Shown here in pieces: positions 46,835 through 55,361 of a stretch of DNA of 64,000 bases. Origin of the DNA: SpSt-333 sp964371615 (GTDB lineage Bacteria; Bacteroidota; Ignavibacteria; UBA10030; UBA8401); NCBI GenBank assembly GCA_964371615.1, contig CAYJMS010000002.1, forward strand, positions 1-64,000, read 5' to 3'. The position numbers and the translations under genes were made by a program. How positions within the stretch are numbered: the stretch's first letter is position 1; the number at the start of each line of letters is the position of its first letter. The notes under the pieces are model-generated. The model searched no databases. It was given only the letters and a program-made list of their open reading frames with translations, and was not told where the DNA came from.

Positions 46835-49189
46835 TTATGCGACCCCATTGCCGATAATCCAATCAGTATCATTTCCCAACAATCCCAATCCTGGTTTATA
46901 AAGAGCAGGATCACACTGAACCCAGTACTCGTGAATAGGTTTGATATAATGCATTGCAAGTATTCGATCAAATATTCTGGTCGGCACATTTACAATGAAT
47001 CGTTGCAATTTTCTATTCATTTTTTTTGATGGGCCTGCATATCTTAATTCATTGATCCATTTCTCGCTATTGTTTCCCGTTTTCTCACTTTCAAATAATA
47101 CCACAATACTTTTTTGCCCTTCTGAATCTATCATATTGAAATTTTGTGCATACGTACGGAACTGAAATGTGAAGTCTGCCGCATCTTTAACTAATCGCTC
47201 ATAATACAAGGATTCATCGAATGTATTGAGGTTACTATATAAATACTTAAAATAATTTGTGTAAAGAGCGGGGGTTAATTCCAATGTTGAATGAGAGCGC
47301 AGAATTGATTTACACGCATCTTCACCTTTACGCAACAAACCTACCGGTGCGGGTTTTGGCGGGTTGAAGACAACAACCTTTCCTAATTTCCCTTCTTCGG
47401 CAAGTTTATTTTCTCTGTTGCATCTTCCGGCAGCTTGTGCAATTGAATCAAGTCCGGCAAGCGCACGATAGACGACAGGAAAATCTATATCAACACCTGC
47501 TTCAACAAGTTGCGTACTAATAACACGAATTGGCTTTCTGTCCTTTAATTTCTGTTTAATATCAGAGATCACTTCACTTCGCTCTTCTCCACACATAAAT
47601 GCAGATAGATGAACTGTCCCGTAGGGCATTAAAGAATGAAGTTTTCTGCAATCAGATCGCGTATTAACAATACAAAGTACTTGTTCATACTTTAACAATT
47701 CAGATGCAATGTCTTCCCATTCCGAGCGGACGGTAAAATCCTTTGGCAATGATATTTTGACACGTTTAAATTTCTCCGACAGTAATTCGGGATTATCAAT
47801 TATTGGTGTTACATTTGAGATACCTTCAAACTTATTTGCATCTGAACCGATTGTTCCTTCTAATGCTGGTTGTGTTGCAGTCATAAAAACAACGGAAACG
47901 CCAAAATGTTCAGTCAAACCTTTGAGAACGGCAAGAATGGGTTTCAAATATTCCGGCGGAAGCATTTGCGCTTCATCAAGAATAATGATGCTGTTTACAA
48001 GATTATGAAGTTTTCTGCATGACGATGTCTTGCTTGCAAACAATGATTCGAACAATTGCACATTGGTTGTTACAATAATTGGAGCATCCCAATTTTCAGA
48101 TGCAAGTCGGTTTTTATAGTTTTCCTTTTCTGGATCAAGGTTGGTGTGGTGTTCTATAACCTGATCATCTCCAAACAGACATTTCCCCGTTTTCTTTCGT
48201 TCTTCAATTTCTTCATCGTTATCAGTTCCATACTTAAATACTTTCGATGTTTGTTCAATAATGCTTGTATATGGAATTGCCATAATGATTCTTTGCTTAC
48301 CATACATTAATGCGTGTTCCAATGCAAACGCCATCGAAGAAAGCGTTTTACCTCCGCCGGTTGGAACGGTCAAAGAAAAGAACCCTGAAGGAGATTTTGC
48401 TTTGCTTCTGCATTGTTCAAGAATTTCATTTCGCACTTTATTGATTTCCGAATTTGATTTCTTCTCATACATATATGAATCGAATCGTTTTTTCAACTCG
48501 AGAATTGACAAATAATTCCCTCTTCCATCAAATCGTTCAGGGTTCATATATCGTTCTGTATCAAGAAAATCTGCATCCACGAGGGAAGAAAAAAGCATTC
48601 TTACCCATAAATGGATGTTTTCCGATGCCTTATGATATTTTTCATTTGAATCAGCATTTAAAAATATTGTCGGAACAGTTTGTGGTATAGGTTTGTCGAT
48701 AAATTGCTTTGCCTCATCAATTTTTTGTATCACATCAATATCATCGGTATTAAGTTTTCCAGACTCATTATATAAACGATTGGAAAGATCACCACCAGCC
48801 TTATCCGGATACCAATCAGCCAATCCTGCATGATGTCCGGCAATTGCATAAGTAAGTAATCTTGCTCCTTCTTTTGTTAATTTTGAAGTTAAACGCCTGA
48901 TTGTCAGCACAGCCCCTGCCGTACTATGATTAGGTCTATTGCCAACATTTTCAATATGCGCGTCAAGATTATAGCCTGTTTCTTTGCTTAAATATTTTTG
49001 CCATGCTGGATGATATTTCCCAAGATCATGCCAATAACCAATAATTTCACCCCAATCTTTGTTTCCAAACAACGAAGCAAATTCACCTGTCTTTTTTGCT
49101 GTATCGCTGAGATGATTTTCCAATAAATGTGGTTCAGCCCAGGAACCATCTTTGTTCTTTTTTATATGCGCTATAATCTTTTTCTTCAT
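46835..49189 (-). CDS. cas3: CRISPR-associated helicase-nuclease Cas3
   Basis: This 784-residue protein has an N-terminal HD nuclease and an SF2 helicase. HD motifs are WHDLGKYHPAW near residue 50, NHSTAGAV near 85 and AGHHAGL near 110. Helicase motifs are PTGGGKTLSS (Walker A), DEAQMLPP (motif II), MTATQPAL (motif III) and QAAGRCNRE (motif VI). It degrades DNA displaced by Cascade. As the first cas gene, it has a 442-bp gap upstream that presumably holds the operon promoter. Catalytic residues look intact. Confidence 0.95.
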   Translation of the reverse strand: MKKKIIAHIKKNKDGSWAEPHLLENHLSDTAKKTGEFASLFGNKDWGEIIGYWHDLGKYHPAWQKYLSKETGYNLDAHIENVGNRPNHSTAGAVLTIRRLTSKLTKEGARLLTYAIAGHHAGLADWYPDKAGGDLSNRLYNESGKLNTDDIDVIQKIDEAKQFIDKPIPQTVPTIFLNADSNEKYHKASENIHLWVRMLFSSLVDADFLDTERYMNPERFDGRGNYLSILELKKRFDSYMYEKKSNSEINKVRNEILEQCRSKAKSPSGFFSLTVPTGGGKTLSSMAFALEHALMYGKQRIIMAIPYTSIIEQTSKVFKYGTDNDEEIEERKKTGKCLFGDDQVIEHHTNLDPEKENYKNRLASENWDAPIIVTTNVQLFESLFASKTSSCRKLHNLVNSIIILDEAQMLPPEYLKPILAVLKGLTEHFGVSVVFMTATQPALEGTIGSDANKFEGISNVTPIIDNPELLSEKFKRVKISLPKDFTVRSEWEDIASELLKYEQVLCIVNTRSDCRKLHSLMPYGTVHLSAFMCGEERSEVISDIKQKLKDRKPIRVISTQLVEAGVDIDFPVVYRALAGLDSIAQAAGRCNRENKLAEEGKLGKVVVFNPPKPAPVGLLRKGEDACKSILRSHSTLELTPALYTNYFKYLYSNLNTFDESLYYERLVKDAADFTFQFRTYAQNFNMIDSEGQKSIVVLFESEKTGNNSEKWINELRYAGPSKKMNRKLQRFIVNVPTRIFDRILAMHYIKPIHEYWVQCDPALYKPGLGLLGNDTDWIIGNGVA

Positions 49190-49631
49190 TTTCTATATTT
49201 AAAAAACAAAAAAGCCTGCGTTTTAAGCATGTTACAAAAAAAACATGATCCAAACCGAAGGCCCAAAATAAATATATATTTATTGTCTCAGAAATCTTTT
49301 ATAAAACATTCACATTTTAAAGTCCTGTTTCACTCGATCATGATTGTTTTTATGGACAGATTCGTTTTCACCTTCGTTTTAGGTGGAGTTCAAACATTCC
49401 CCAGAGAATGGTAAATAAGTCGATCCTGCGGAGTAAATCATGCAGAAATGTAGTATTTTTATTTACCTTGTGCAATGCACGGTAGATTGTAAAATCATAA
49501 AGTACTAAGTTTAATTAAGTATTCTTAAGTCTAATCCTTTTTTGTCCCACCAAGTAGAACCAAAATATGTCCTATAATATTCAAGAATATCAGGATCCAA
49601 ATGATCATATTTAGCGATATTTCATAAAAAG
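49190..49631. other. Intergenic region upstream of the cas operon
   Basis: No gene is supported in these 442 bp. The stretch is AT-rich and should hold the cas3 promoter on the minus strand. A small inverted repeat, CATGTT/AACATG (49228-49247), lies just upstream of cas3. I could not single out a convincing promoter. Confidence 0.5.
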
Positions 49632-50582
49632 TTACATTATTTTATACCCTTTCAATACCCCATCCGTACAATCACTAACAATTCCTCCGGGTTTTTTAAG
49701 CATATCAAAGACAAAGGCGATTGGCTTATGGATCCGCTTTTTTGCTGATAGTCGTACAGAAATCATTATTGCGAGTTCAATGTAATTTGCCCATATCAAT
49801 TTTCCATCAAGGATATTACATGCTTCTCTGAGCAGCCGTTTTTTGTCATCATCCCCAAATCGATTAAAAAGAAATCTCCATTCGTCTTTAGGAATTGTTC
49901 CTTCTGATGACCATATAAATTTATTATTAATTCTTGCTTCATTCTCTCGGTTTATTAAGGATTGAATTTTACTGCACCAATGTGAATATTCTTCTTCAGA
50001 CAGTCGTAAAACAAATGCATCATCTGAAATGACTGAATGATTAAAGTCGGCTCCATTAATGCCATGCAATGCATTGGACTGAAATACATTGTCTTGCGCT
50101 GCCTTGCCTTGCATTGGAAGCACATGATGTGTCCGTGATAAATTACTTGAGGACTCACTTGTAGTATTACTTGATGAAGATTCATCCGGGCGAAGTTGGT
50201 CCGTACTTAAGATGTTATCCACATCTTCATGTTTAATCTTTTCCAAACGTCTTTTTGTCATTTTTCTTGACTTTATTTGGTAGGCGATTATGTGTGCCGC
50301 GTGATCTGCCCACTCATGAACTGCATAGCCTGCATCGATGACATCTAAAAAACCAACTTCAACCATGGCATTAATACACTTACCCCTCTCACCCCTCCAA
50401 TCCATTACATCTTCAAGCGCTTTATCGGAATAGACCTTTAATAGTCCATCCATCTTATGGAATTTGGCCGTATAACACCAAAGTCTCACAGGATAAATAT
50501 CGGCACCGTCTCCCAGTATACCAATCAATCTGACTGTTTTGGGATGACCGAAATAGTCGGGATCAATGTTTATTGAAGCCAT
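49632..50582 (-). CDS. Probable replication-organiser-like protein with N-terminal winged helix
   Basis: A 316-residue protein from ATG 50582, preceded by GAGGAG nine bases upstream; longer starts at 50591 and 50660 exist. Residues about 1-95 (INIDPDYFGHPKTVRLIGIL, LWCYTAKFHKMDG, AMVEVGFLD, YAVHEWADH) resemble N-terminal domains of phage and plasmid replisome organisers. A Ser/Thr-rich linker (about 125-150) leads to a C-terminal region with DEWRFLFNRFG and ACNILDGKLIWANYIELA. It shares the element end with the recombinase upstream of it. Function is inferred only from domain style and context. Confidence 0.5.
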   Translation of the reverse strand: MASINIDPDYFGHPKTVRLIGILGDGADIYPVRLWCYTAKFHKMDGLLKVYSDKALEDVMDWRGERGKCINAMVEVGFLDVIDAGYAVHEWADHAAHIIAYQIKSRKMTKRRLEKIKHEDVDNILSTDQLRPDESSSSNTTSESSSNLSRTHHVLPMQGKAAQDNVFQSNALHGINGADFNHSVISDDAFVLRLSEEEYSHWCSKIQSLINRENEARINNKFIWSSEGTIPKDEWRFLFNRFGDDDKKRLLREACNILDGKLIWANYIELAIMISVRLSAKKRIHKPIAFVFDMLKKPGGIVSDCTDGVLKGYKIM

Positions 50583-50625
50583 TTTTACCATCTCCTCATT
50601 TTTGGTTATTGAAAAACAAAAAAAA

Positions 50626-51777
50626 TTATTTATCACTCTCATATATAGTTGGAAGAACATTTGCTGTTTGAATTAATAAATGTACCGGCGCATGTGAATA
50701 TCGCTCCGTCGTTTGAAGACGTTGATGACCGAGATGCTTTTGGACTGCAAATGCCGGTGCTCCCATTGCAAGCATCAAAGACGCCCCACTATGGCGCAAT
50801 GAATGCCATCGTAACCGTGGATCAAGATTTGCTATTCGGATATATTTTTTGAATTCTTTAGTTACCCAGTTGCCATTTAGCGCCTGACCATTGCCATTGG
50901 TAAAAACCAATTCGGTTTTGCCGTCTGCTTTCTCTTTTCGCCTGGAAAGTATGACGTGAAGACCGCTACATACACCAATTGTCCTATTGCGACCAGTTTT
51001 TGTCGTGAAAAGACCACTGTTGCGGATTTGAATAACACCTTGGGTCAAGTCTATGTCCCGCCATCTTAGCGAAAGCAATTCCCCTCGCCGAAGTGATGAA
51101 TAAAATGCGACTAAGACCAATTCACGAAACTCATCATCCTTGATCAATAAAAGAAGATTTTGAAGTTCATGTTGCTTAAAATAAGCGACCTCAACCTCCG
51201 GCACCTTTGGCTGCCTGATTTTCCGAAACGGATTACCGTCGATCAATCCCCATACTACGGCTCGTTCAAATATTGATTTGAGGGAAATGTAATGCCGGCG
51301 AGCGGTGTATGGCGAAACGAGTCGTTTATGAGAAAGAAATCTCTCGATAAGCATGATATTAATTTCCTTCAGAGGTATATCTCCTGCAAAAAGAATTAAT
51401 TCATTTAAACAGCTTTTGTATGTGCGAATTGTGGCGGGTGTGTGAATTCCAGTCGAATATTTTAAGTATTCGCCGGCAAATAATCTCAATTGATTGCTTG
51501 GACTCTTTTTATTTGAAGCAACAATATGCGGTAAATAATAAGTATTAAACTCCCCAGGTTTCGACCGGGTAATTTTGATGTATCCATGACTCTGTAAATT
51601 TTTTGTATACCGGCAGACTCTATCCATGTCGGAAATCAGCGCGATTTGCTTTTTGGCAGCAATGCATTGATTTAGTCCGGCGGCGATTTTGACAAGCGCG
51701 CAATACACCTTAATATCGCCTAATGTAAGGCGACTATCGAAAATGATAGAATCAGGTATTGTGATTGGTAATTGCAT
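50626..51777 (-). CDS. Tyrosine recombinase with N-terminal winged-helix extension (right end)
   Basis: A 383-residue protein from ATG 51777; a TTG at 51810 is less likely. Residues about 1-85 look like a winged helix (RLTLGDIKVYCALVKIAAG, KKQIALISDMDRVCRYTKNL, HGYIKITR, then a YYLP wing), as seen in replication initiators. The core-binding domain is about 95-185 and the catalytic domain about 195-375. Catalytic residues are R230 in SSLRRGE, H325 and R328 in HSLRH, H351 in LGHQR and Y360 in RYSH. It resembles the left-end integrase. The fusion suggests it may also bind DNA to regulate itself or guide excision. Confidence 0.85.
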   Translation of the reverse strand: MQLPITIPDSIIFDSRLTLGDIKVYCALVKIAAGLNQCIAAKKQIALISDMDRVCRYTKNLQSHGYIKITRSKPGEFNTYYLPHIVASNKKSPSNQLRLFAGEYLKYSTGIHTPATIRTYKSCLNELILFAGDIPLKEINIMLIERFLSHKRLVSPYTARRHYISLKSIFERAVVWGLIDGNPFRKIRQPKVPEVEVAYFKQHELQNLLLLIKDDEFRELVLVAFYSSLRRGELLSLRWRDIDLTQGVIQIRNSGLFTTKTGRNRTIGVCSGLHVILSRRKEKADGKTELVFTNGNGQALNGNWVTKEFKKYIRIANLDPRLRWHSLRHSGASLMLAMGAPAFAVQKHLGHQRLQTTERYSHAPVHLLIQTANVLPTIYESDK

Positions 51778-51887
51778 TTTTGTGCTTAGAACATCTGCAC
51801 AATAATACAATGATTATTCAGGTGTGTCTATAAATGATTGTCTTGTAAATGTCTTACGGTTGGAATGTAATGGTGGAATTCTATCGA

Positions 51888-52718
51888 TTATTTCCTTTTT
51901 TGTATGGAAGTATTTGCAAATCCTCCACGTTGTAATGTTTTACGAACACTTGCTTCAGTAGTATCGATTTCATGAAAATTCTTCAAGAACCTAATGATGG
52001 TCAAGACCTCCTCTTTACTCGGTGTTTTTAATTTTTTGAGATCAAAATCGACGGCGAGCTGTAATATTAATGATTTGAGTTGTCCATACGATGTTTTGTT
52101 CTTTTTATTTGGCATACTTTTCGAGTTTACCTTTATTTGAATTAATTCGTCATTTTTTGCTCTATATTTCATCAATATTTTGTTTATGCAATTTATCGAG
52201 TTACGATCTTTTACAAGGTCTGGTCTTATCACAACACAATAATCCAATAATGTCTTAAAATATTTTTTGTTTTTCGCCGTATCTAAGCCGTAATCTTCCA
52301 AGTAATCATCAAGCATTCCGATTATTATTTTGGGAGTGTATGACGGATTATCTATCGTGTGACACAAAAATTGAAAACTATCATCAGAAAAATATTGTTC
52401 TATTTTGCCAGTTTTTTTAAAAAATAGATTATCAATAACGGTTTTAGGTACTATGCCAAGTGTTTTTAATTTTGCAAGGGTGATTTTTTTGTGCTCGCCA
52501 AATATACTTGCGTATTCAATAACATATGACCTTCCCTTAATATATTTTTCCCTAAACACACCTTCTATCATATTCGTCACGCCGATAGGAGATGCAATCA
52601 CTTTGTTTTGTCGCTTATTATGGGCGATAACTGTCCTTTTAGTTAAATTTGTCTTTTTAGGAAAGACGCGTGATTTAACCCTAATTAATCCGGTATTAGT
52701 TTTCATATTTTTCGACAC
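51888..52718 (-). CDS. Hypothetical island-end protein
   Basis: This 276-residue, lysine-rich protein is not one I recognise. The N-terminal 50 residues are strongly basic (RVKSRVFPKKTNLTKRTV). The middle region looks alpha-helical (FQFLCHTIDNPSYTPKIII, YFKTLLDYCVVI). The C-terminus has SKEEVLTIIRFLKNFHEID, then SVRKTLQRGGF, which might form a small helical DNA-binding unit. It is the outermost gene of the island on the attR side and has no signal peptide or membrane segment. ATG 52706 is an alternative start. It could be an excisionase or an accessory recombination protein, purely by position. Confidence 0.6.
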   Translation of the reverse strand: MSKNMKTNTGLIRVKSRVFPKKTNLTKRTVIAHNKRQNKVIASPIGVTNMIEGVFREKYIKGRSYVIEYASIFGEHKKITLAKLKTLGIVPKTVIDNLFFKKTGKIEQYFSDDSFQFLCHTIDNPSYTPKIIIGMLDDYLEDYGLDTAKNKKYFKTLLDYCVVIRPDLVKDRNSINCINKILMKYRAKNDELIQIKVNSKSMPNKKNKTSYGQLKSLILQLAVDFDLKKLKTPSKEEVLTIIRFLKNFHEIDTTEASVRKTLQRGGFANTSIQKRK

Positions 52719-52843
52719 ATTTAAATTACAATAAGGTATTATGCCAGTTCATTTCCTAAAGCCGTGAAATTTATTACTTGAATGAAAATTCAATTGCACC
52801 GTCGGTGAAAATTTACTACCTTTATTACGCAATTAAAAAATTG

Positions 52844-52862
52844 GTACCAAATCAGGCACTCC
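52844..52862 (+). repeat. Island-end repeat, right copy (possible integrase arm site)
   Basis: GTACCAAATCAGGCACTCC matches the left copy at 3689-3707 in 16 of 19 bases and in the same orientation. It overlaps the perfect palindrome TTGGTACCAA (52841-52850), and a further GGCACC follows at 52875-52880. Confidence 0.5.
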
Positions 52863-52953
52863 GGTGACATTTTTGGCACCATTTCATAACATTTTAAGTG
52901 TACACAAAAAGTCGAAGTGTTGTAATTTAAGGAAATTTCTCGAGTTTTACTAA

Positions 52954-52992
52954 GGAGAGGTGGGTGAGTGGCTTAAACCAGCGGTTTGCTAA
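52954..52992 (+). other. attR: 39-bp repeat inside tRNA-Ser
   Basis: Identical to 3597-3635. It spans the tRNA from its first base to the end of the anticodon loop, so recombination must have occurred within or just at the edge of these 39 bp. Confidence 0.85.
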
Positions 52993-53042
52993 ACCGCCGT
53001 ACGTGTTAAAGCGTACCGGGGGTTCGAATCCCCCCTTCTCCG
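52954..53042 (+). tRNA. tRNA-Ser (anticodon GCU)
   Basis: An 89-nt class II tRNA. The acceptor stem GGAGAGG (52954-52960) pairs with CTTCTCC (53035-53041) and the discriminator is G. The anticodon arm is GCGGT-TTGCTAA-ACCGC with GCT at 52988-52990. A long variable arm (about CGTACGTGTTAAAGCGTACC) and the T-arm GGGGG-TTCGAAT-CCCCC follow. CCA is not encoded. It reads AGC/AGU codons. It is intact, so the element restored it on integration. Confidence 0.95.
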
Positions 53043-53074
53043 CTCCCGATATATTTCGATGAACATATTTGTCA

Positions 53075-53149
53075 CGGGGTGTGGCTCAGCCCGGTTAGAG
53101 CGCTTGGTTCGGGACCAAGAGGTCGGAGGTTCGAATCCTCTCACCCCGA
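53075..53149 (+). tRNA. tRNA-Pro (anticodon CGG)
   Basis: A 75-nt tRNA. The acceptor CGGGGTG pairs with CACCCCG. The D-arm is GCTC-AGCCCGGTTA-GAGC. The anticodon arm CTTGG-TTCGGGA-CCAAG reads CGG, and the T-arm is GGAGG-TTCGAAT-CCTCT. The discriminator is A and CCA is not encoded. It lies 32 bp after tRNA-Ser and is probably cotranscribed with it. Confidence 0.93.
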
Positions 53150-53208
53150 CAAAAATTCTGAAAATACTATTCATCAATTGATGATATTGTAATCCAAAGT
53201 ATCGGTAC

Positions 53209-53283
53209 GTGCTTGGCGGCTTCACCGTCAAGGTCGGAGGTTCTCCCAAAGGGACTCCTTTGGAGGAATCCTCTCACCCCGAC
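53209..53283 (+). pseudogene. tRNA-Pro 3'-half remnant with inserted hairpin
   Basis: The sequence AGGTCGGAGGTTC, then GAATCCTCTCACCCCGACAAA, copies the 3' part of the adjacent tRNA-Pro. Its T-loop is interrupted by a 22-bp palindromic insert (TCCCAAAGGGACTCCTTTGGAG, at about 53243-53264). The 5' half is missing and the region before it forms a CTTGGCGG/CCGTCAAG hairpin with a 5-base loop, which is not a valid anticodon arm. Non-functional as a tRNA. Confidence 0.75.
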
Positions 53284-53375
53284 AAATTAAACAGGGGACG
53301 TTTATGACGTCCTCTTTTATTTTTGAAAATATCATATTCCTCCCGTCCTCTTCATTTCACAAGAAAGGAAGAAAC

Positions 53376-54377
53376 ATGAAAAACACGAACGTTCTTATAC
53401 TCCTCTCGCTTCCATTTATTCTCTCTGCCTGTGTTTCACTCGGGAAATTCGAGGAGATGCAGACACATCGGGATGCACTGCAAATTTCTGTCGATTCATT
53501 AAAAAATGTGGTCGCCGAAATGGATGTCCGGATTAATCACCTGCGGTCGGATACGGCATCGCTGCATGCAACGCTGCAGGAAAAGGATGCGCGTATCGCC
53601 GGTCTTGAGCAGATGTCGGATACACTCTCCGACCGCGTTCAGGCGCTGCAAAACGAACTGGATATTCTCAAACAAAATTACGACCAATCAAAATCAAAGA
53701 ATTCCGCCGAGATTAAAAAGCTGTTGAATAATCTTGAAGCACTGCAACGGGATGTGGCAGCCCGCGAAATGAAACTCAAAGAATATGAGGATGCGCTGGC
53801 AGTGCGCGATTCATCTTTAGCCGAACTCCAGAAAGATCTTGTCGGACGCGAACAGAAAGTTGTCGATCTCCAGCGGCGACTTGCAGCGCGGGATTCCGCA
53901 TTGAACGGATTAAAAACACGATTGAACGCCGCTCTGCTGGGATTCACCAACAGCGGCCTTTCAATTAATATCGTCAACGGCCGGGTGTATGTCTCCTTGT
54001 CGAACCAATTACTCTTCTCTTCCGGAAAGACCGATATCGACAAACGCGGCAAGGAAGCGTTGAAGGAATTGGCAACGGTATTAAATCAACAGACTGATAT
54101 TTCCATACTCGTCGAAGGACACACCGACAACCAGGCGGTAAAAAATCTCGGTGCGATTAAAGACAACTGGGATCTGAGTGTTCTACGCGCCACAGAGGTG
54201 ATCCGCTTTCTCACTTTTGACGGGAAAATGGATCCGCAGAGGATTACGGCATCCGGCCGCAGTGAATACCTCCCCATCGATTCGGCTAATACGCCGGAAG
54301 CACTGGCGAAGAATCGCAGGACCGAAATCATTCTTATCCCGCGTCTGTCGGAACTTTTCGAAATATTGGAGAATTAA
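53376..54377 (+). CDS. OmpA-family lipoprotein with coiled coil
   Basis: A 333-residue protein from ATG 53376, which has an AAGGAAG Shine-Dalgarno. The signal peptide ends in the lipobox LSAC, so it is a lipoprotein. Residues about 30-190 are a long coiled coil with repeated AARDSAL/AVRDSSL-like phrases. Residues about 210-330 form the OmpA C-terminal peptidoglycan-binding domain (FSSGKTDIDKRG, VEGHTDN, NWDLSVLRA and KNRRTEIIL). It probably links the outer membrane to the cell wall. The next gene follows after 3 bp. Confidence 0.88.
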   Translation: MKNTNVLILLSLPFILSACVSLGKFEEMQTHRDALQISVDSLKNVVAEMDVRINHLRSDTASLHATLQEKDARIAGLEQMSDTLSDRVQALQNELDILKQNYDQSKSKNSAEIKKLLNNLEALQRDVAAREMKLKEYEDALAVRDSSLAELQKDLVGREQKVVDLQRRLAARDSALNGLKTRLNAALLGFTNSGLSINIVNGRVYVSLSNQLLFSSGKTDIDKRGKEALKELATVLNQQTDISILVEGHTDNQAVKNLGAIKDNWDLSVLRATEVIRFLTFDGKMDPQRITASGRSEYLPIDSANTPEALAKNRRTEIILIPRLSELFEILEN

Positions 54378-54380
54378 TCT

Positions 54381-55361
54381 TTGCATATCCGTCTGTGCAT
54401 CGTTAAAAGCGTAACAGCATTCTGTTGCGCTTTTTTGTTTTTGAATTCTTGTTCCGTGCTCACATCGCCGACTCCCGCCGAACGAATTGATTATTTTTCA
54501 TTCGATCCCGGTGTCCGCGTAGCGGTCAATGCTCCCGTTCATCCCGATCATGACAAACAGACAACACTCATTCTCTACGCACTCCCGAACGGAAATACTA
54601 TCGAGATGACCGCCGGCAGACAAATGTCTCCCGGTCTTGACTGGCATTACGACATTCAACATATTGCCGCTCAGACACGGTTTCTTCGAACAATAATGAC
54701 GAACACGAATGTTATTGTCGCATATCTCGAAACAAAGGAAAAGAGCTGGCCGGCATGGCGACAAAAACGGGCGGACAACGCTTCCGATATCGCCCGGATA
54801 GTAGAATTTATTCGATTCGAGACCGGAAATCCGAACTCCCTCATTCTTTCAGGCCATAGCGGCGGTGGAAGTTTTATTACCGGTTTCATCAATGCTTTTG
54901 ATACCATCCCTTCCATTATCAACAGAATCTGTTATCTCGATGCAAATTACAGTTACACCGATTCATCGGATCACGGCAAAAAATTACACCAATGGCTCAG
55001 TAACGACAGATCCCGGGTCCTAACGGTTCTTGCTTACGATGACAGGGAAATATCCTTCAACGGGAAAAAAATTATAGGGCCGACGGGAGGCACGTACCGC
55101 GCGACGCAACGGATGCTCCATTCGTTTACACTGTACGATTCTGTGGCAACGAAACAAGATTCCACGATTATTCAGTATACTGCGATGCAGAATCAAGTAC
55201 GAATGTATGTGCATATGAATCCCGATACCGCTATTTTGCACACGATTCTCGTTGAGCGGAACGGTTTCATTCATTCCATTCTTTCATCGACGGTGAACGA
55301 AGAAATACGGTACCGATTTTTTGGCGATCGCGCATACCAACAATACATTCGCGAGGAGTAA
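54381..55361 (+). CDS. Lipoprotein with alpha/beta-hydrolase-like fold
   Basis: This 326-residue protein starts at a TTG, 3 bp after the OmpA-like gene. The signal peptide ends in LNSC, a lipobox. LILSGHSGGGSFITGF near residue 155 is a G-x-S-x-G nucleophile elbow, CYLDANYSY may hold the acid, and a late His in NGFIHSIL could complete a triad. It is therefore likely a serine esterase-like enzyme in the envelope. No close family is recognised. It overlaps the start of the APC permease gene by one base, so the three genes form an operon. Confidence 0.7.
   Translation: MHIRLCIVKSVTAFCCAFLFLNSCSVLTSPTPAERIDYFSFDPGVRVAVNAPVHPDHDKQTTLILYALPNGNTIEMTAGRQMSPGLDWHYDIQHIAAQTRFLRTIMTNTNVIVAYLETKEKSWPAWRQKRADNASDIARIVEFIRFETGNPNSLILSGHSGGGSFITGFINAFDTIPSIINRICYLDANYSYTDSSDHGKKLHQWLSNDRSRVLTVLAYDDREISFNGKKIIGPTGGTYRATQRMLHSFTLYDSVATKQDSTIIQYTAMQNQVRMYVHMNPDTAILHTILVERNGFIHSILSSTVNEEIRYRFFGDRAYQQYIREE

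Larger units (their letters stand above)
3597..52992. mobile_element. Genomic island integrated into tRNA-Ser(GCU), ~49.4 kb
   Basis: The boundaries are a perfect 39-bp direct repeat: 3597-3635 equals 52954-52992, the tRNA-Ser 5' half from the acceptor stem to the last base of the anticodon loop. A tyrosine recombinase gene lies 103 bp inside the left end, and a second lies about 1.2 kb inside the right end; both point inward. The cargo is a LacI-controlled catabolic cluster and a complete type I-C CRISPR-Cas locus with old and new arrays. The complete tRNA is at the right end, so crossover was in the anticodon loop and the copy restored there is the 5' half. That is reversed relative to most tRNA-targeting elements. 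No conjugation or phage structural genes are visible. Confidence 0.8.

Noticed and set aside
46735..46989. 84-residue minus-strand frame between cas5 and cas3
   Set aside because: It lies mostly inside cas3 in another frame; the 122-bp gap has no separate gene.
49127..49414. 95-residue plus-strand frame upstream of cas3
   Set aside because: It is partly antisense to the cas3 start, with low-complexity composition and no ribosome-binding site.
52719..52953. Search for an excisionase gene next to attR
   Set aside because: No open frame with a credible start is present; only the candidate arm site was found.
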